Assembly (NCBI GenBank): GCA_903834925.1
Contig: CAILLA010000037.1
Location: 1-35,777 of the forward strand
DNA length: 35,777 nucleotides
Reading direction: 5' to 3'
From: an uncultured Schlesneria sp.
GTDB taxonomy: Bacteria; Planctomycetota; Planctomycetia; Planctomycetales; Planctomycetaceae
How positions within the stretch are numbered: the first letter of the stretch is position 1; each line of letters starts with the position of its first letter. Both the position numbers and the translations under genes were made by a program. The notes beneath the pieces are model-generated. The model was not told where the DNA came from and did no database searches. It worked only from the letters and a program-made list of their open reading frames with translations. This document shows, one piece after another, positions 18,139 to 26,971 of this stretch.

Positions 18139-18762
18139 ATGATGAAGCGTTGGTTCTCAAGCGCCGTGATTGGAGTTTATCTCACCGCTCTGTCGGCCGG
18201 GCTCATCTCACAAACGATGAATTTCGGCTCGACATCGCATCCTGCAATGTACTTTTTTGTCTGGGACATGTTCTGCGGCTGGTCTTCGCACGAAATTCGT
18301 TACCACGTGATTGGCGAAGGGGAAAGCGGGACCTATTACGAGTTGGCCCCTGGCCCCTGGAAGCAATTCATGCCGTACGGTGACATTCCTCGGGCTCACT
18401 ACGATGTTCTGGGCAATGCTCACCGCAAAATGGCACTGGTTGCGCTGGCGAAAACGGAACATGAGCCGATTCACCGGGTTGTCATTCTCGAAGAGGTCTG
18501 GCCAAAGAAATACAACATGTCTGATCGCTCGTGGGCGAACAGGTTCGATGAACCAAAAGATAAAATTAGTTATTTCTGGCAGCGTTCAGAGATGACAGAA
18601 GATGGTCGTGTCACCGCCGCCCTACCCGACTATCTCTCATATCTGCAAACGAAAACGGTAGCCGACAATCCAAGACTGATTAACGATCTGCATCGAGGCC
18701 GTGATCATTACGTTCTCAGTCCGCAACAACGATTTTCGTCAGAAGATATCAACAATGATTAG
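18139..18762 (+). CDS. Membrane-anchored hypothetical protein, partner of the HTTM gene
   Basis: The 207-aa protein has one N-terminal hydrophobic segment (SSAVIGVYLTALSAGLISQ), probably a signal anchor, then a soluble domain with many aromatic residues (FFVWDMFCGWSSHE, WKQFMPYGDIPRAHYD). AAGGAGGGA precedes two successive ATGs; I take the first, but the second at 18142 has the better spacing. The next gene (HTTM) starts 62 bp downstream on the same strand, so they likely form a unit. I do not recognise a characterised family. Confidence 0.72.
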   Translation: MMKRWFSSAVIGVYLTALSAGLISQTMNFGSTSHPAMYFFVWDMFCGWSSHEIRYHVIGEGESGTYYELAPGPWKQFMPYGDIPRAHYDVLGNAHRKMALVALAKTEHEPIHRVVILEEVWPKKYNMSDRSWANRFDEPKDKISYFWQRSEMTEDGRVTAALPDYLSYLQTKTVADNPRLINDLHRGRDHYVLSPQQRFSSEDINND

Positions 18763-18824
18763 TATCGGAACTGCTTGGATTTGCAAACTTCCGTCATTCG
18801 GGGCTTAAACAGGGAGGTTGAGAA

Positions 18825-20339
18825 ATGTCAGATCTTGAGAATGCGACCCGCCGGATACAAAAGTTCTTTTTTGATTTGGAAGTTCCCTACGGCCTGGCAC
18901 TGTGCCGTATTTGCCTGCCGCTCGTATTAATGGGGATGGTTCTGCCTCGCTGGTCGGTCTGTCGCGAGCTTTATTCGGCGGACGGAGCAACAGGTCAATT
19001 GTCCGTCGGCTTTGGCTATATCGACATGCTTCCAGAGTTTTCTGGCACCGTTGTCGCCGCACTTTATGCTGTCATGATCTTTGCGATGGCCACTCTCTGT
19101 ATTGGTTTTTGCAGTCGAATTTCGGCGTTGATCGTGTGCGTGCTCATGACTTACTTCAGCATGCTGGATTGTGTCAGCACCATGACCAAATATACGGCGA
19201 TTATCACGCATTTGACTTTCATTCTGTCGCTATCCCAATGCGGTTCGATCTGGTCCGTCGACGCCTGGATGGCCAATCGCAAGCGGAATCTTGATCCGAC
19301 TCAACCTCGATTTGCCTACCCCAAGTCTGCGGCATGGCCTCGTCGATTGATGCAGTTCTTCATCGCCGCGGTCTATTTTGGAGCGGGAATCACAAAGATC
19401 CATACCCCCAGCTTCTTTACGGGTGATCAACTTCAGTATTGGATGCTGACAAATTTGAATTACCAGCATCGATTGGGCGAATTGCTGAGCGGTTATCCGA
19501 TTCTGCTGGTGGCCTTCGGTTACATTGTCGTCGTCTGGGAACTGGCCTTTGTCTTCTGTGCATGGAAAAGTTCCTGGCGATTCGTGATTTTGCCCGTGGG
19601 AGTTTTGTTTCACTTTATGACGACGCTGACCCTGGGTTTGTTAATGTTCCCAATGGTCTGCTACTGCACCTATCTTTCATTTGTCGACGAAGAAGATATC
19701 CAGAATACCAGTGCCTGGGTACGGCGGCAGATTCGCCACTTCAGCGCTTTGAAGTTGGCCTACTCAAAGCTGGTGGAACTCCGAAACTACATGGGAGATC
19801 GACCTGAATGGAGATCGCCAGCACGGGTCGCATTTGTGGTTGCACTCCCCGTCGTTGCCATGGCAGGAATCCAGATCGAGTATCAGTTTGATAATTATGG
19901 CGAGCGTCGGCCGGAAGGTCGGCATCAGCTTGTTGCCATTGAGCCTGAACGGGCCCGGATGATGCTTGCTCCCGTTCAGCCTGAACGAGATATCGACAAG
20001 TTTTTCGCTGTCGACATGGGGACCTTTCTTGCCAGTGATATCGTTGCAAATCGTCGAACGTCATTCCGACAGGGTGAACGGGTCATTGCTCAATGCAGCC
20101 TGACTCCTCCTCATGAAGATATGGTTGTCGAATGTAAGATTCGAGATTCCGAAAATCGGATCGTCGAGAAGAAAGTGGAAATTGCCACACGCGAAATGCT
20201 TCGGGTCAATCTCCGCTTTAACATTACCGACGACATGCGTCCTGGCGAGTACTTCATGAACATCGAGACCGCTGGCCGCCACGTCCTGAAAAAGAAGTTC
20301 ACAGTCCTTCCAAAGTACGGCACAGTTGCTTCACGTTGA
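18825..20339 (+). CDS. HTTM-domain membrane protein (vitamin-K gamma-carboxylase-like)
   Basis: The 504-aa protein has an HTTM-type membrane region, about residues 20-300: an ALCRICLPLVLMGM segment, repeated helices, AVYFGAGITKIHTPSFFTGD and GVLFHFMTTLTLGLLMFPM. These match the fold shared with vitamin-K-dependent gamma-carboxylase. From about residue 330 the protein is extracytoplasmic, with beta-rich sequence (MVVECKIRDSENRIVEKKVE). Bacterial HTTM proteins are common in planctomycetes; whether this one carboxylates anything is unknown. GGGAGGTTGAG precedes the ATG. Its stop overlaps the convergent glycosyltransferase gene by 9 bp. Confidence 0.85.
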   Translation: MSDLENATRRIQKFFFDLEVPYGLALCRICLPLVLMGMVLPRWSVCRELYSADGATGQLSVGFGYIDMLPEFSGTVVAALYAVMIFAMATLCIGFCSRISALIVCVLMTYFSMLDCVSTMTKYTAIITHLTFILSLSQCGSIWSVDAWMANRKRNLDPTQPRFAYPKSAAWPRRLMQFFIAAVYFGAGITKIHTPSFFTGDQLQYWMLTNLNYQHRLGELLSGYPILLVAFGYIVVVWELAFVFCAWKSSWRFVILPVGVLFHFMTTLTLGLLMFPMVCYCTYLSFVDEEDIQNTSAWVRRQIRHFSALKLAYSKLVELRNYMGDRPEWRSPARVAFVVALPVVAMAGIQIEYQFDNYGERRPEGRHQLVAIEPERARMMLAPVQPERDIDKFFAVDMGTFLASDIVANRRTSFRQGERVIAQCSLTPPHEDMVVECKIRDSENRIVEKKVEIATREMLRVNLRFNITDDMRPGEYFMNIETAGRHVLKKKFTVLPKYGTVASR

Positions 20340-21503
20340 TTGACTTGATTTCTTGTTGAGAACCTCAGCATAGACATCCCGAATCTGCTTTGTCATCGTC
20401 TGGTGGCGGAACTGGTCTGTAAATCGCAAACGACCAGTTTTGCCCAGACGATTTCTCATTTGTGGATCGCTCGCCAATTCGCAGAGGGCTGCGGACAATT
20501 CAGAAATCGCACGAGCCGGCACGAGAAAGCCAGTCTCGCCAGTAATGATCACCTCTTTAGCTCCATCAACGTCATAACTGACCACAGGCTTTCCGGCGAC
20601 CAAACCTTGTGGAAGGACACGAGCAAGACCTTCCCAGACGCTTGTGTGGACCACGATATCCATGGCATGAATGAGTTCGGCAACCTTTCCCGGCGGGACA
20701 AGCCCCGCGAAAATAAAATGATCCCGCAGGCCAAGCGATTTCAGTTCCTCTTCAAATCCCGGTCTCAAGATGCCGTCGCCGACGAAAAGAAAGCGAACGT
20801 TCGGGCACCGCTCGATGACCTCCTTTGCAGCCCGGACAATATACTCGTGCCCTTTGAGCGGAAACAGGCGAGCCACCTTTCCAATCACGACATGCTCGGG
20901 CTTCAAACCGAGTTCTGCACGAACCAGTTCTGGCGGTCGAACAGGTGACAAAAATGGTTCGACATCGAAGCCGCTATAGACCGTGACAAACTTGTCACGA
21001 GTTGCCACCTTGGCGGCAACATACTGGTCGGTCATCGAATCGCAGACGGAAATGAACTTGTCGGTCCGCTTGCCGGCCCAGCGTTCGAGGTTCTTGTATA
21101 AACTGTGCGCTATCGGGCTCTGCCCATAATGAAATGCAGAACCATGTATGGTATGCACACACGGAATTTTCAACTTCGCAGCGGCCGCACGACCGATGAT
21201 CCCCGCCTTGGATGAATGCGTATGCAGCAAATCTGGCTTCATCTCGCGCAGCATTCGAATCAACTGACGATACGTTTGCCAGTCATGCCACGGGTGGATA
21301 GCCCGTTGTGACGATCCAATCAGTTGCAAATCCAAACCGCCATCGCGAGCGCGCTGTTCGAGCGATCCTTCAGGCCCAACGCCAGGCCCGGTGATCAATG
21401 TGACTCGGTCGCCAAATAGATGGTGTTGATCCTCGACTGTCAGCAGAGTGTTCTCTTGAGCACCGCCGATGATCAACCGGGTAATGTAGTGAACGATATG
21501 CAT
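20331..21503 (-). CDS. Family 4 glycosyltransferase
   Basis: The 390-aa protein is a GT-B fold glycosyltransferase. The N-terminal half has YITRLIIGGAQENTLLT, LLHTHSSKAGIIGRAAA and CVHTIHGSAFHYG; the C-terminal half has IGKVARLFPLKGHEYIVRAA and the donor-binding motif SVWEGLARVLPQGLVAGKPV with EGL and a downstream conserved region DVDGAKEVIITGETGFLVP. It should transfer a sugar from an NDP-sugar to a polysaccharide, lipid carrier or glycoconjugate in the cytoplasm. The start is taken as ATG at 21503; a TTG four codons earlier is possible and neither has a strong Shine-Dalgarno. The gene stands alone, so the pathway is unknown. Confidence 0.9.
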   Translation of the reverse strand: MHIVHYITRLIIGGAQENTLLTVEDQHHLFGDRVTLITGPGVGPEGSLEQRARDGGLDLQLIGSSQRAIHPWHDWQTYRQLIRMLREMKPDLLHTHSSKAGIIGRAAAAKLKIPCVHTIHGSAFHYGQSPIAHSLYKNLERWAGKRTDKFISVCDSMTDQYVAAKVATRDKFVTVYSGFDVEPFLSPVRPPELVRAELGLKPEHVVIGKVARLFPLKGHEYIVRAAKEVIERCPNVRFLFVGDGILRPGFEEELKSLGLRDHFIFAGLVPPGKVAELIHAMDIVVHTSVWEGLARVLPQGLVAGKPVVSYDVDGAKEVIITGETGFLVPARAISELSAALCELASDPQMRNRLGKTGRLRFTDQFRHQTMTKQIRDVYAEVLNKKSSQST

Positions 21504-21530
21504 AGATTGCGACAACTAAAATCCGCGTGC

Positions 21531-21560
21531 CACTGCTTGACCGTCTTCGGCCAAGCAGTG
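21531..21560. repeat. Hairpin repeat upstream of the glycosyltransferase gene
   Basis: Arms CACTGCTTG and CAAGCAGTG with a 12-nt middle, followed by a pyrimidine-rich tract. No plus-strand gene ends here, so it is unlikely to be a terminator. Its form suits a dispersed palindromic repeat. Confidence 0.5.
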
Positions 21561-21633
21561 CTCTTCTTTTTCTTAACGAATCACAAAGACACTGCGTCTC
21601 CGAAGACTCCAATGAGGCTTCGCCTCAGACCAA

Positions 21634-21759
21634 GTAGCCGTCTCACTCCGCCGAGACGATAGCCGAATTGCATTAAAACTCGACTGGCACCTCAATGTTC
21701 CGATGCATCATAAGGTAATTGGCAATTCGGCTTTATTCTCGGCGGAGCGAGAAGGCTAC
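21634..21759. repeat. Imperfect inverted repeat, about 38-bp arms
   Basis: The left arm (21634-21671, GTAGCCGTCTCACTCCGCCG onward) and right arm (21721-21759) are reverse complements with about five differences and a roughly 49-bp middle. The right arm overlaps the stop codon of the protease-fusion gene by a few bases. It looks like a small non-autonomous or REP/MITE-like element. Confidence 0.7.
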
Positions 21760-24026
21760 TTCTGAGATTCGCTCGCAATCGCGCGAGCGAGCTTCTCAAT
21801 ATCTTGCTGGCTGACGTTGGAGTCGTGGTTTGTCAGCCATTCGACTTCCGACCTCGCCTGCTGCCAGCGTTGCGATTGATAACTGAGGATGCCACGATAC
21901 ATGTGATCCGGACCGGAATCGGGCGAAAGAATCAAAATCGCCTCGGTGTATCTCAGCAACCGTTCAACCTCGTGTGCGTCAGTCGCTGACCGAAACAAAT
22001 TGCGTAATATCCGTTCCAGCGTTGCCCGAGGTGTGATCGAATCGAGGAACGAATCTTTCCAGGGTGAATCGCTCAAATCTTCGAATTTCGCTCGTGCATC
22101 TTCAGCGGTAAGTCGACGACCGCGATCGAATACGTCGACCAGTTGCTGAAATCCGACTTTCGGTTCATGTCGAGACAGAAAATGTCTTGGCATGCCAACG
22201 CCAACCACGTTCAGGCCGAGGCGCTTGGCAATTTCGATATACAAAACGGAGAGAGTAATCGGCAAACCCTCGCGGTCATCCAGCACCTCGTTGAGATAAC
22301 TGTTTGAGCGATTGTCGTAGTCAGTCCGACTGCCGTGAAACCCCTGCTCTTCAAACAGATACCGATTAAGGGCCGTCAGTCGATCGTCTTCACTCGCATC
22401 GTCGGCGACAATAGACTTGATTTGTTTGACGTGTCGATCGACTTCCTGAATGTAACCTTCGATCTCCAGTTCAGGATTATCTAGTTTGGCAATTAAGAGT
22501 GCCCCCCGAAGTAAATCGACGTTGTCGCCCTTAATCACCGCTTGAAACTCGGCAAGAGTTTTTGCTGCCTGAATTTCACCCGCAATCTGTCGGACACGAG
22601 CGGCTCGTAAATCCAGCGCCTTGGCTTCTTGCTCAAGGAGATCGACGACTCGAGCATCTTCCGTTGCCAACGTTTGAACCACTGCGGAACTTGCAGCCTC
22701 AGCAACATTGATCCCCTCGATCGCCTTGGAGACACGTGAAATCAGTTCCTCTGATGCCCGTTGCTCGTCGAGCTTCTCACCGACTCGAAAACCCTTGAAT
22801 TCCGCCTCCGTCTGACGGAATTTGCACAAGCCAACTTTGCCTGACTTGAAATTCGAGTCGTTGGTTTCAAAGGTCAGTTCTCCGTTCAAGTAACAGAGGA
22901 TCCTGTTCGATTCGATCCGGACTTTGAGCGAATTCCAACCTTCTTTTTTCAGCGCCGGAGAACGAGTTTCTCGTAGAACGGCCCATGAAAAAACGTCCGG
23001 GCCATCGAATCGACTCAGCCTGACACTGCCATTGCTGGGGTAAAAGCCATAATGCTTGTCGCCTCCATCAGCGTGAAACACCAATCCAGCAGCTCCGTCA
23101 CCCGGAGTGAATTTCACCTGGACAGCAACTTCAAACGGAATGGCGGGCATTTCGGAGGTTGAGAGACACAAAGCTCGTCCACCGAAACCACCACCGGGTC
23201 CATCCACGGAAATCTGTCCCGCTCGTTGACGCCATCGACCGCCAGGAAGTACCGACCATTCTTCAGGGTCCATCGCTCCAATCGTCAGCCAGCGGCTCAT
23301 CGGAATCGGATTCGGCTTTTCGAGCAGTGGCTTGAGCGAATTCACGCACATTGCAAAGCCAAGATTTTCCGTTTTCAGAGATTTCAGCGTCAGCAGTCCA
23401 TGCACACGGCCTTGAAGGTCGAGCAGAGGACCACCGCTGTTTCCGCGTTCGATTGGTAACGCGATCTGCAACATCGAACGCCCTTCGATGTCACGTCGTG
23501 CCGATAAAACACCGCTCACGACGCTCCGCTCAAGCCCCATGGGATTACCAATGGCCACCACAGGCTGGCCTTCCTGCAGTTCATCCGAATTCCCCAACGG
23601 CAGGGCTGGCAGGTCCCGAGCATCTATTTTCAAGACGGCAAGATCCTGTGAACGTTCGGTCGCATGAACGGTGGTGACATCAAACTTTCGGCCATCGTGT
23701 AGTTCAACACGAATCGGTCGCGCTTCCCCGATGACATGCAAGTTGGTTGCAATTAAACCATCTTCAGAGACGATGAATCCGGCCCCCAAACCCTGTCGTT
23801 GCCCATCGCGGCCAATGAACGTCACTACGACGACGGATTTCTTGGCAATTGCAGCCAACTCCTGAACCGTCTTAGTTTCCGGCACTTTGGCTGCGACGCC
23901 CGGATCGTCCGTTTTCACGTCTGACGGATTCGCCACCGGTTTGACAGCAGAATCCTCTGCCCAAATCGAATCGCAAGCGAATACAAGGATCACCAACAGC
24001 ACAGCGGATCGAACGAGACCAACCAT
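21756..24026 (-). CDS. Trypsin-like (HtrA-type) protease fused to LamG-like and SirB1 transglutaminase-like domains
   Basis: The 756-aa protein has a signal peptide (SAVLLVILVFACDSIWA). Residues 55-240 are an HtrA-like serine protease with a complete triad: His97 in TNLHVIGE, Asp128 in SQDLAVLKI and Ser197 in RGNSGGPL. No PDZ domain follows. Instead, residues about 245-440 form a jelly-roll domain of the LamG/DUF1080 type (GAAGLVFHADGG, WNSLKVRIESNRILCYLNGE). Residues about 540-700 are a SirB1-type transglutaminase-like domain (SYLNEVLDDREGLPITLSVL, VGVGMPRHFLSRHE), then a TPR-like tail. The ATG at 24026 has AAAGGA 8 nt upstream. It would act in the periplasm, perhaps as quality-control protease, but the targets are unknown. 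Confidence 0.88.
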   Translation of the reverse strand: MVGLVRSAVLLVILVFACDSIWAEDSAVKPVANPSDVKTDDPGVAAKVPETKTVQELAAIAKKSVVVVTFIGRDGQRQGLGAGFIVSEDGLIATNLHVIGEARPIRVELHDGRKFDVTTVHATERSQDLAVLKIDARDLPALPLGNSDELQEGQPVVAIGNPMGLERSVVSGVLSARRDIEGRSMLQIALPIERGNSGGPLLDLQGRVHGLLTLKSLKTENLGFAMCVNSLKPLLEKPNPIPMSRWLTIGAMDPEEWSVLPGGRWRQRAGQISVDGPGGGFGGRALCLSTSEMPAIPFEVAVQVKFTPGDGAAGLVFHADGGDKHYGFYPSNGSVRLSRFDGPDVFSWAVLRETRSPALKKEGWNSLKVRIESNRILCYLNGELTFETNDSNFKSGKVGLCKFRQTEAEFKGFRVGEKLDEQRASEELISRVSKAIEGINVAEAASSAVVQTLATEDARVVDLLEQEAKALDLRAARVRQIAGEIQAAKTLAEFQAVIKGDNVDLLRGALLIAKLDNPELEIEGYIQEVDRHVKQIKSIVADDASEDDRLTALNRYLFEEQGFHGSRTDYDNRSNSYLNEVLDDREGLPITLSVLYIEIAKRLGLNVVGVGMPRHFLSRHEPKVGFQQLVDVFDRGRRLTAEDARAKFEDLSDSPWKDSFLDSITPRATLERILRNLFRSATDAHEVERLLRYTEAILILSPDSGPDHMYRGILSYQSQRWQQARSEVEWLTNHDSNVSQQDIEKLARAIASESQK

Positions 24027-24203
24027 CGGAAAATCCTTTTTTGCCTGAAGCAAAATAATTAAGCGGCAAATCGACGTTTCGATTCTACGCGTCGTTACGA
24101 GAGGCGTCCAACGAATGTCGTTTTTGCTTTGGTGATATTGCCGGGAAGTGACTTCCCGCCGCGGCGGTCTACATTCTTCGAAAACCTCAAAAAAGAGTTG
24201 ATC

Positions 24204-24342
24204 AAGTTGGCAAAGTTGACTGACTTCCGTGTTTTATAGGCTTTTTGAAGAGTTGAAGTTGGTCAAGTTGACCAAGTTCCTATTTCCATAGGCTTTTGCC
24301 AAGGTTTCTAAAAAGCGAAGTTGGCAAAGTTGGCAAACTTCG
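24204..24342. repeat. Imperfect tandem repeat, units about 52-62 bp
   Basis: Units start with AAGTTGG at 24204, 24256 and 24318 and share short words such as AAGTTG and GACTTCC/CAAGTTCC, with TAGGCTTTT at 24237 and 24289 (52 bp apart). The third unit is partial. It lies in the spacer before the WYL gene, upstream of the protease-fusion gene. Confidence 0.6.
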
Positions 24343-24779
24343 AATCCCATCACCCCTCCCAGGCGAGCCGGGAAGCGTAAGCTCCCGGACTCTTTCTTTT
24401 TCTACTCTCTACTCACTCAAAACTACTCTCTCGGCGCTTCGCCGCCCGCTTCTGCAAAATCAACAAGACGACATACAACTACACGATGCGATAAATATAG
24501 TCAATCGAAAAACAGAAATACCTTCTTAACGTTTGGAATGTGGTCTGCGAAGTAGTTTTGGGGCCAACCGGCGAGTAAAACATTGACTCGGTTTTTTTTT
24601 GCAGGTGTGACAGAGAATGGTTTTGCCTCATTTGAAAAACCGAAACGACATCTCCATAGTGGCAATCATACATTTGTGATGTTCGCATGTCTTGGTAGTG
24701 TGTTGTGCGAGGACTTGCTGATCGCACACGCCAAAATTCGTAGTAAAAACGTCTTCCGACCTGGCAGATAAAAAATCCC
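24343..24779. promoter_or_regulatory. Leader of the WYL regulator gene with a dyad
   Basis: No gene is seen here. A perfect 7-bp dyad, TGTGCGA (24704-24710) and TCGCACA (24722-24728), lies about 50 nt before the WYL ATG. It is a candidate operator, possibly for autoregulation. Confidence 0.35.
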
Positions 24780-25793
24780 ATGCGATCGACACCCCAGATC
24801 CAACGGCAATGGCACATTCTGATCGCGCTGATGTCACGTCGGATGGGGATGACGATCAAGGGACTGGCTGAGGAAGTGAGCGTCGACGACCGGACGATCC
24901 GTCGCGACTTAAATGTACTGCGAAAGGCGAATTTCCCGCTGGAAGAACGAATCACAGCGCATGGCTGCAAGCATTGGAAAATCATCGACGGAGGTGCCAA
25001 TGTCCCGATCCACTTCAACTGGTCCGAAGCGGTCGCACTGTATCTGGGCCGACGATTACTCGACCCGCTGGCCGGAACCAACTTCTGGACGTCGGCGCAA
25101 TCCGCGTTCAGCAAGATTCGAGCAATGCTGGGTGAAGCGGCGTTAGCTCAACTGAGTAAAGTCGAAAAAACGTTTCTGCAAACAATGCCGGGCGTCAGCG
25201 ATTACAGTTCAAAATCCGAACTGATCGACCTGTTGATGCTGGCGATCGAAGACCACAAGATCGCCTGGGTCGCCTACCAGAGCGAACGAGCCACCGAGCC
25301 GGTCTCGCTGGAAATGTATCCCTACGGCATCGCGTACCACAAAGGAAGCCTGTATCTGGTGGCATTCTCGTGTGAGCACAACATGATACGCCACTTCAAA
25401 GTCGACCGGATCACGGTCGTTGACGTCCAGACCCTTCAATTCAGTCCCGACCCGGACTTCAGTTTAGAAAAACACTTCGCCAATTCATTCGGCATTTACC
25501 AGAGCGACGAGTCGTCCAGTGCACCCAGGAAGATCCGCATCCGTTTTAGTTCGGAAGTCGCTCGATACGTGCAGGAAAAGACCTGGCACCCGTCCCAGAA
25601 GTTGACCAACGAAAAGGACGGCAGCGTCGTGCTGGAAGTCAGCTTGAACGACACCCACGAAATCAAAGCCTGGACTCTAAGCTTCGGCCCGAAAGCAACA
25701 GTCCTGGAACCAAAATCCCTGCGAGACGAAATCGTCAGTGACGTAGTGGAGATATTGAAGAGATACAAAGCGAAGCAAAGGGCGAAAGAATGA
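24780..25793 (+). CDS. WYL-domain transcriptional regulator
   Basis: The 337-aa protein has an N-terminal winged helix-turn-helix (about residues 10-60: KGLAEEVSVDDRTIRRDLNV), then a linker and a WYL domain at about 150-220 (AIEDHKIAWVAYQS, VSLEMYPYGIAYHKGSLYLV and RHFKVDRI), and the WCX C-terminal extension (about 240-330). Such proteins sense ligands, probably nucleic acids or nucleotides, and control transcription of defence or DNA-repair genes. It is on the same strand and about 1.3 kb upstream of the cas operon, which makes it a good candidate regulator. The Shine-Dalgarno is weak. Confidence 0.92.
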   Translation: MRSTPQIQRQWHILIALMSRRMGMTIKGLAEEVSVDDRTIRRDLNVLRKANFPLEERITAHGCKHWKIIDGGANVPIHFNWSEAVALYLGRRLLDPLAGTNFWTSAQSAFSKIRAMLGEAALAQLSKVEKTFLQTMPGVSDYSSKSELIDLLMLAIEDHKIAWVAYQSERATEPVSLEMYPYGIAYHKGSLYLVAFSCEHNMIRHFKVDRITVVDVQTLQFSPDPDFSLEKHFANSFGIYQSDESSSAPRKIRIRFSSEVARYVQEKTWHPSQKLTNEKDGSVVLEVSLNDTHEIKAWTLSFGPKATVLEPKSLRDEIVSDVVEILKRYKAKQRAKE

Positions 25794-26190
25794 CATCGGA
25801 ATTTAATGCCCGTTGGACTGACGATCGAATGGTGCCGCAGCCGCTGCGCGACCATCTCAAAAAGGTTTCCGAGTCCGGAAGGATCTGCGCGAACAACTTC
25901 AAAACGCGTGCTGACGTTAACGATTGCTTTTTGAAATTGCAAAAATCCCCGTTTCGGACACCGACTGCCCTTACGTTTAGATTGGCGTCGTATTTAACGA
26001 AAGGTCGCCTGCGAATCTCTTCGAATGCGCCAACGCGAAAAAATGGGGTGAATCGCGCGGGATGCACCCCGGTTAGCAAAGCTGACACCCAAAAGGTTGT
26101 TTCAATCCGCCCCGGAGACTCTACGAAGCCCCGGAGATTTGACAATCGTAGTCAAACCGAATATAAAACGCCAACCTGTTGGGAGTACGA
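25794..26190. other. Spacer after WYL gene; possible solitary CRISPR-repeat-like segment
   Basis: An open frame runs through this region but its sequence has no protein-like features and I do not call it. At 26099-26117 is GTTTCAATCCGCCCCGGAG, whose first ten bases match the common end of type I-C repeats, and CCCCGGAGA recurs directly after. It occurs once only. Confidence 0.3.
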
Positions 26191-26451
26191 TTACGCGATC
26201 GGATTTGCATCCGCGATTTTTGACAAAGGGATCCGACGCCGACCGATTTGCCCACCTTCATGCAGCGCCACAGACATCCGAGTCAGTTCACCATCGACGG
26301 TCATCAAGATTTCCCCTTCGCAAGGAGGTAAATCAACGGATTCCAGTGGAATTGCGAAATCGTGGGCAACCTGCGCAAGGGGGACGCACAAGCCGGCTGC
26401 CCGGAGTTCGAGCGTCACAAATGCGGAATGGCTATTCACGGATTTGATCAT
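26191..26451 (-). CDS. Small hypothetical protein (86 aa)
   Basis: The 86-aa protein starts IKSVNSHSAFVTLELRAAGL and contains ESVDLPPCEGEILMTVDGEL, an alternating beta-strand pattern. ATG at 26451 is preceded by GAGGA at 6-7 nt. The codon pattern is more protein-like than the opposite frames. From memory, small proteins of this kind recur in planctomycete genomes without known function. Its start abuts or overlaps that of the divergent kinase-like gene. Confidence 0.65.
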   Translation of the reverse strand: MIKSVNSHSAFVTLELRAAGLCVPLAQVAHDFAIPLESVDLPPCEGEILMTVDGELTRMSVALHEGGQIGRRRIPLSKIADANPIA

Positions 26452-26971
26452 TGTGAATCCTCAATCTGACTTAGTCGCGAGGGGAGACGAATATTGCCGC
26501 CGTCACGGTTGCAAATTCATCCCGGACCGAAGGTTTGGTTTCGGCCTGCATGGTAGCGTGTTTGCCTGCACTCGTTCTACGTCAATTCGAAATGCACTGA
26601 AAGTCCATGAACGCTCCGAATCATATCGTGTTGAACGCGATGTCTATCTTCGATTACGCGACCGAGGGATCGAGCAAATCCAGGGACACCATGTTCCGCA
26701 ACTGATTGATTTCGACGACGACTTATGGGCGATCGAAATGTCGGTTGTTGTCCGACCGTTCGTGCTGGATTTCGGCGGCGCGTACCTCGACCGCGCACCG
26801 GACTATGACGAAGAGATCCTCGAAGAATGGCGGCGTGAGAAACGAGAACAGTTCGAGGAGAACTGGCCAAAAGCGGCCTCAATTCTTGCGGAACTACGTC
26901 GTTACGGCATCCATGTCGCCGACGTGAACCCTGGCAATATCGGATTTGTAGAAAGGGCGGGTTCGGGATGA
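26444..26971 (+). CDS. Kinase-like fold protein lacking a DFG segment
   Basis: The 175-aa protein has features of a small kinase-like fold: a Gly-rich loop FGFGLHGSVF (about residues 31-40), a lysine in ALKVHER, a hinge-like AIEMSVVVRPFVLDFGGAYL, and near the end DVNPGNIGF, resembling the HxDxxxxN catalytic loop. The chain stops straight after, so the DFG/DFD metal-binding segment is absent. The start is uncertain: TTG at 26444 or GTG at 26453, neither with a clear Shine-Dalgarno; the long upstream extension to 25790 lacks protein character. It lies 97 bp upstream of cas5. Activity is doubtful; it may be a pseudokinase or a short branch of the fold. Confidence 0.6.
   Translation: MIIVNPQSDLVARGDEYCRRHGCKFIPDRRFGFGLHGSVFACTRSTSIRNALKVHERSESYRVERDVYLRLRDRGIEQIQGHHVPQLIDFDDDLWAIEMSVVVRPFVLDFGGAYLDRAPDYDEEILEEWRREKREQFEENWPKAASILAELRRYGIHVADVNPGNIGFVERAGSG

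Noticed and set aside
21531-21570. Rho-independent terminator on the plus strand
   Set aside because: No plus-strand gene ends there; it lies upstream of a minus-strand gene. Recorded as a repeat instead.
25790-26443. Long in-frame upstream extension of the kinase-like gene
   Set aside because: The extension has no protein-like pattern, overlaps the better-supported minus-strand 86-aa gene, and the kinase-like motifs begin only after 26444.
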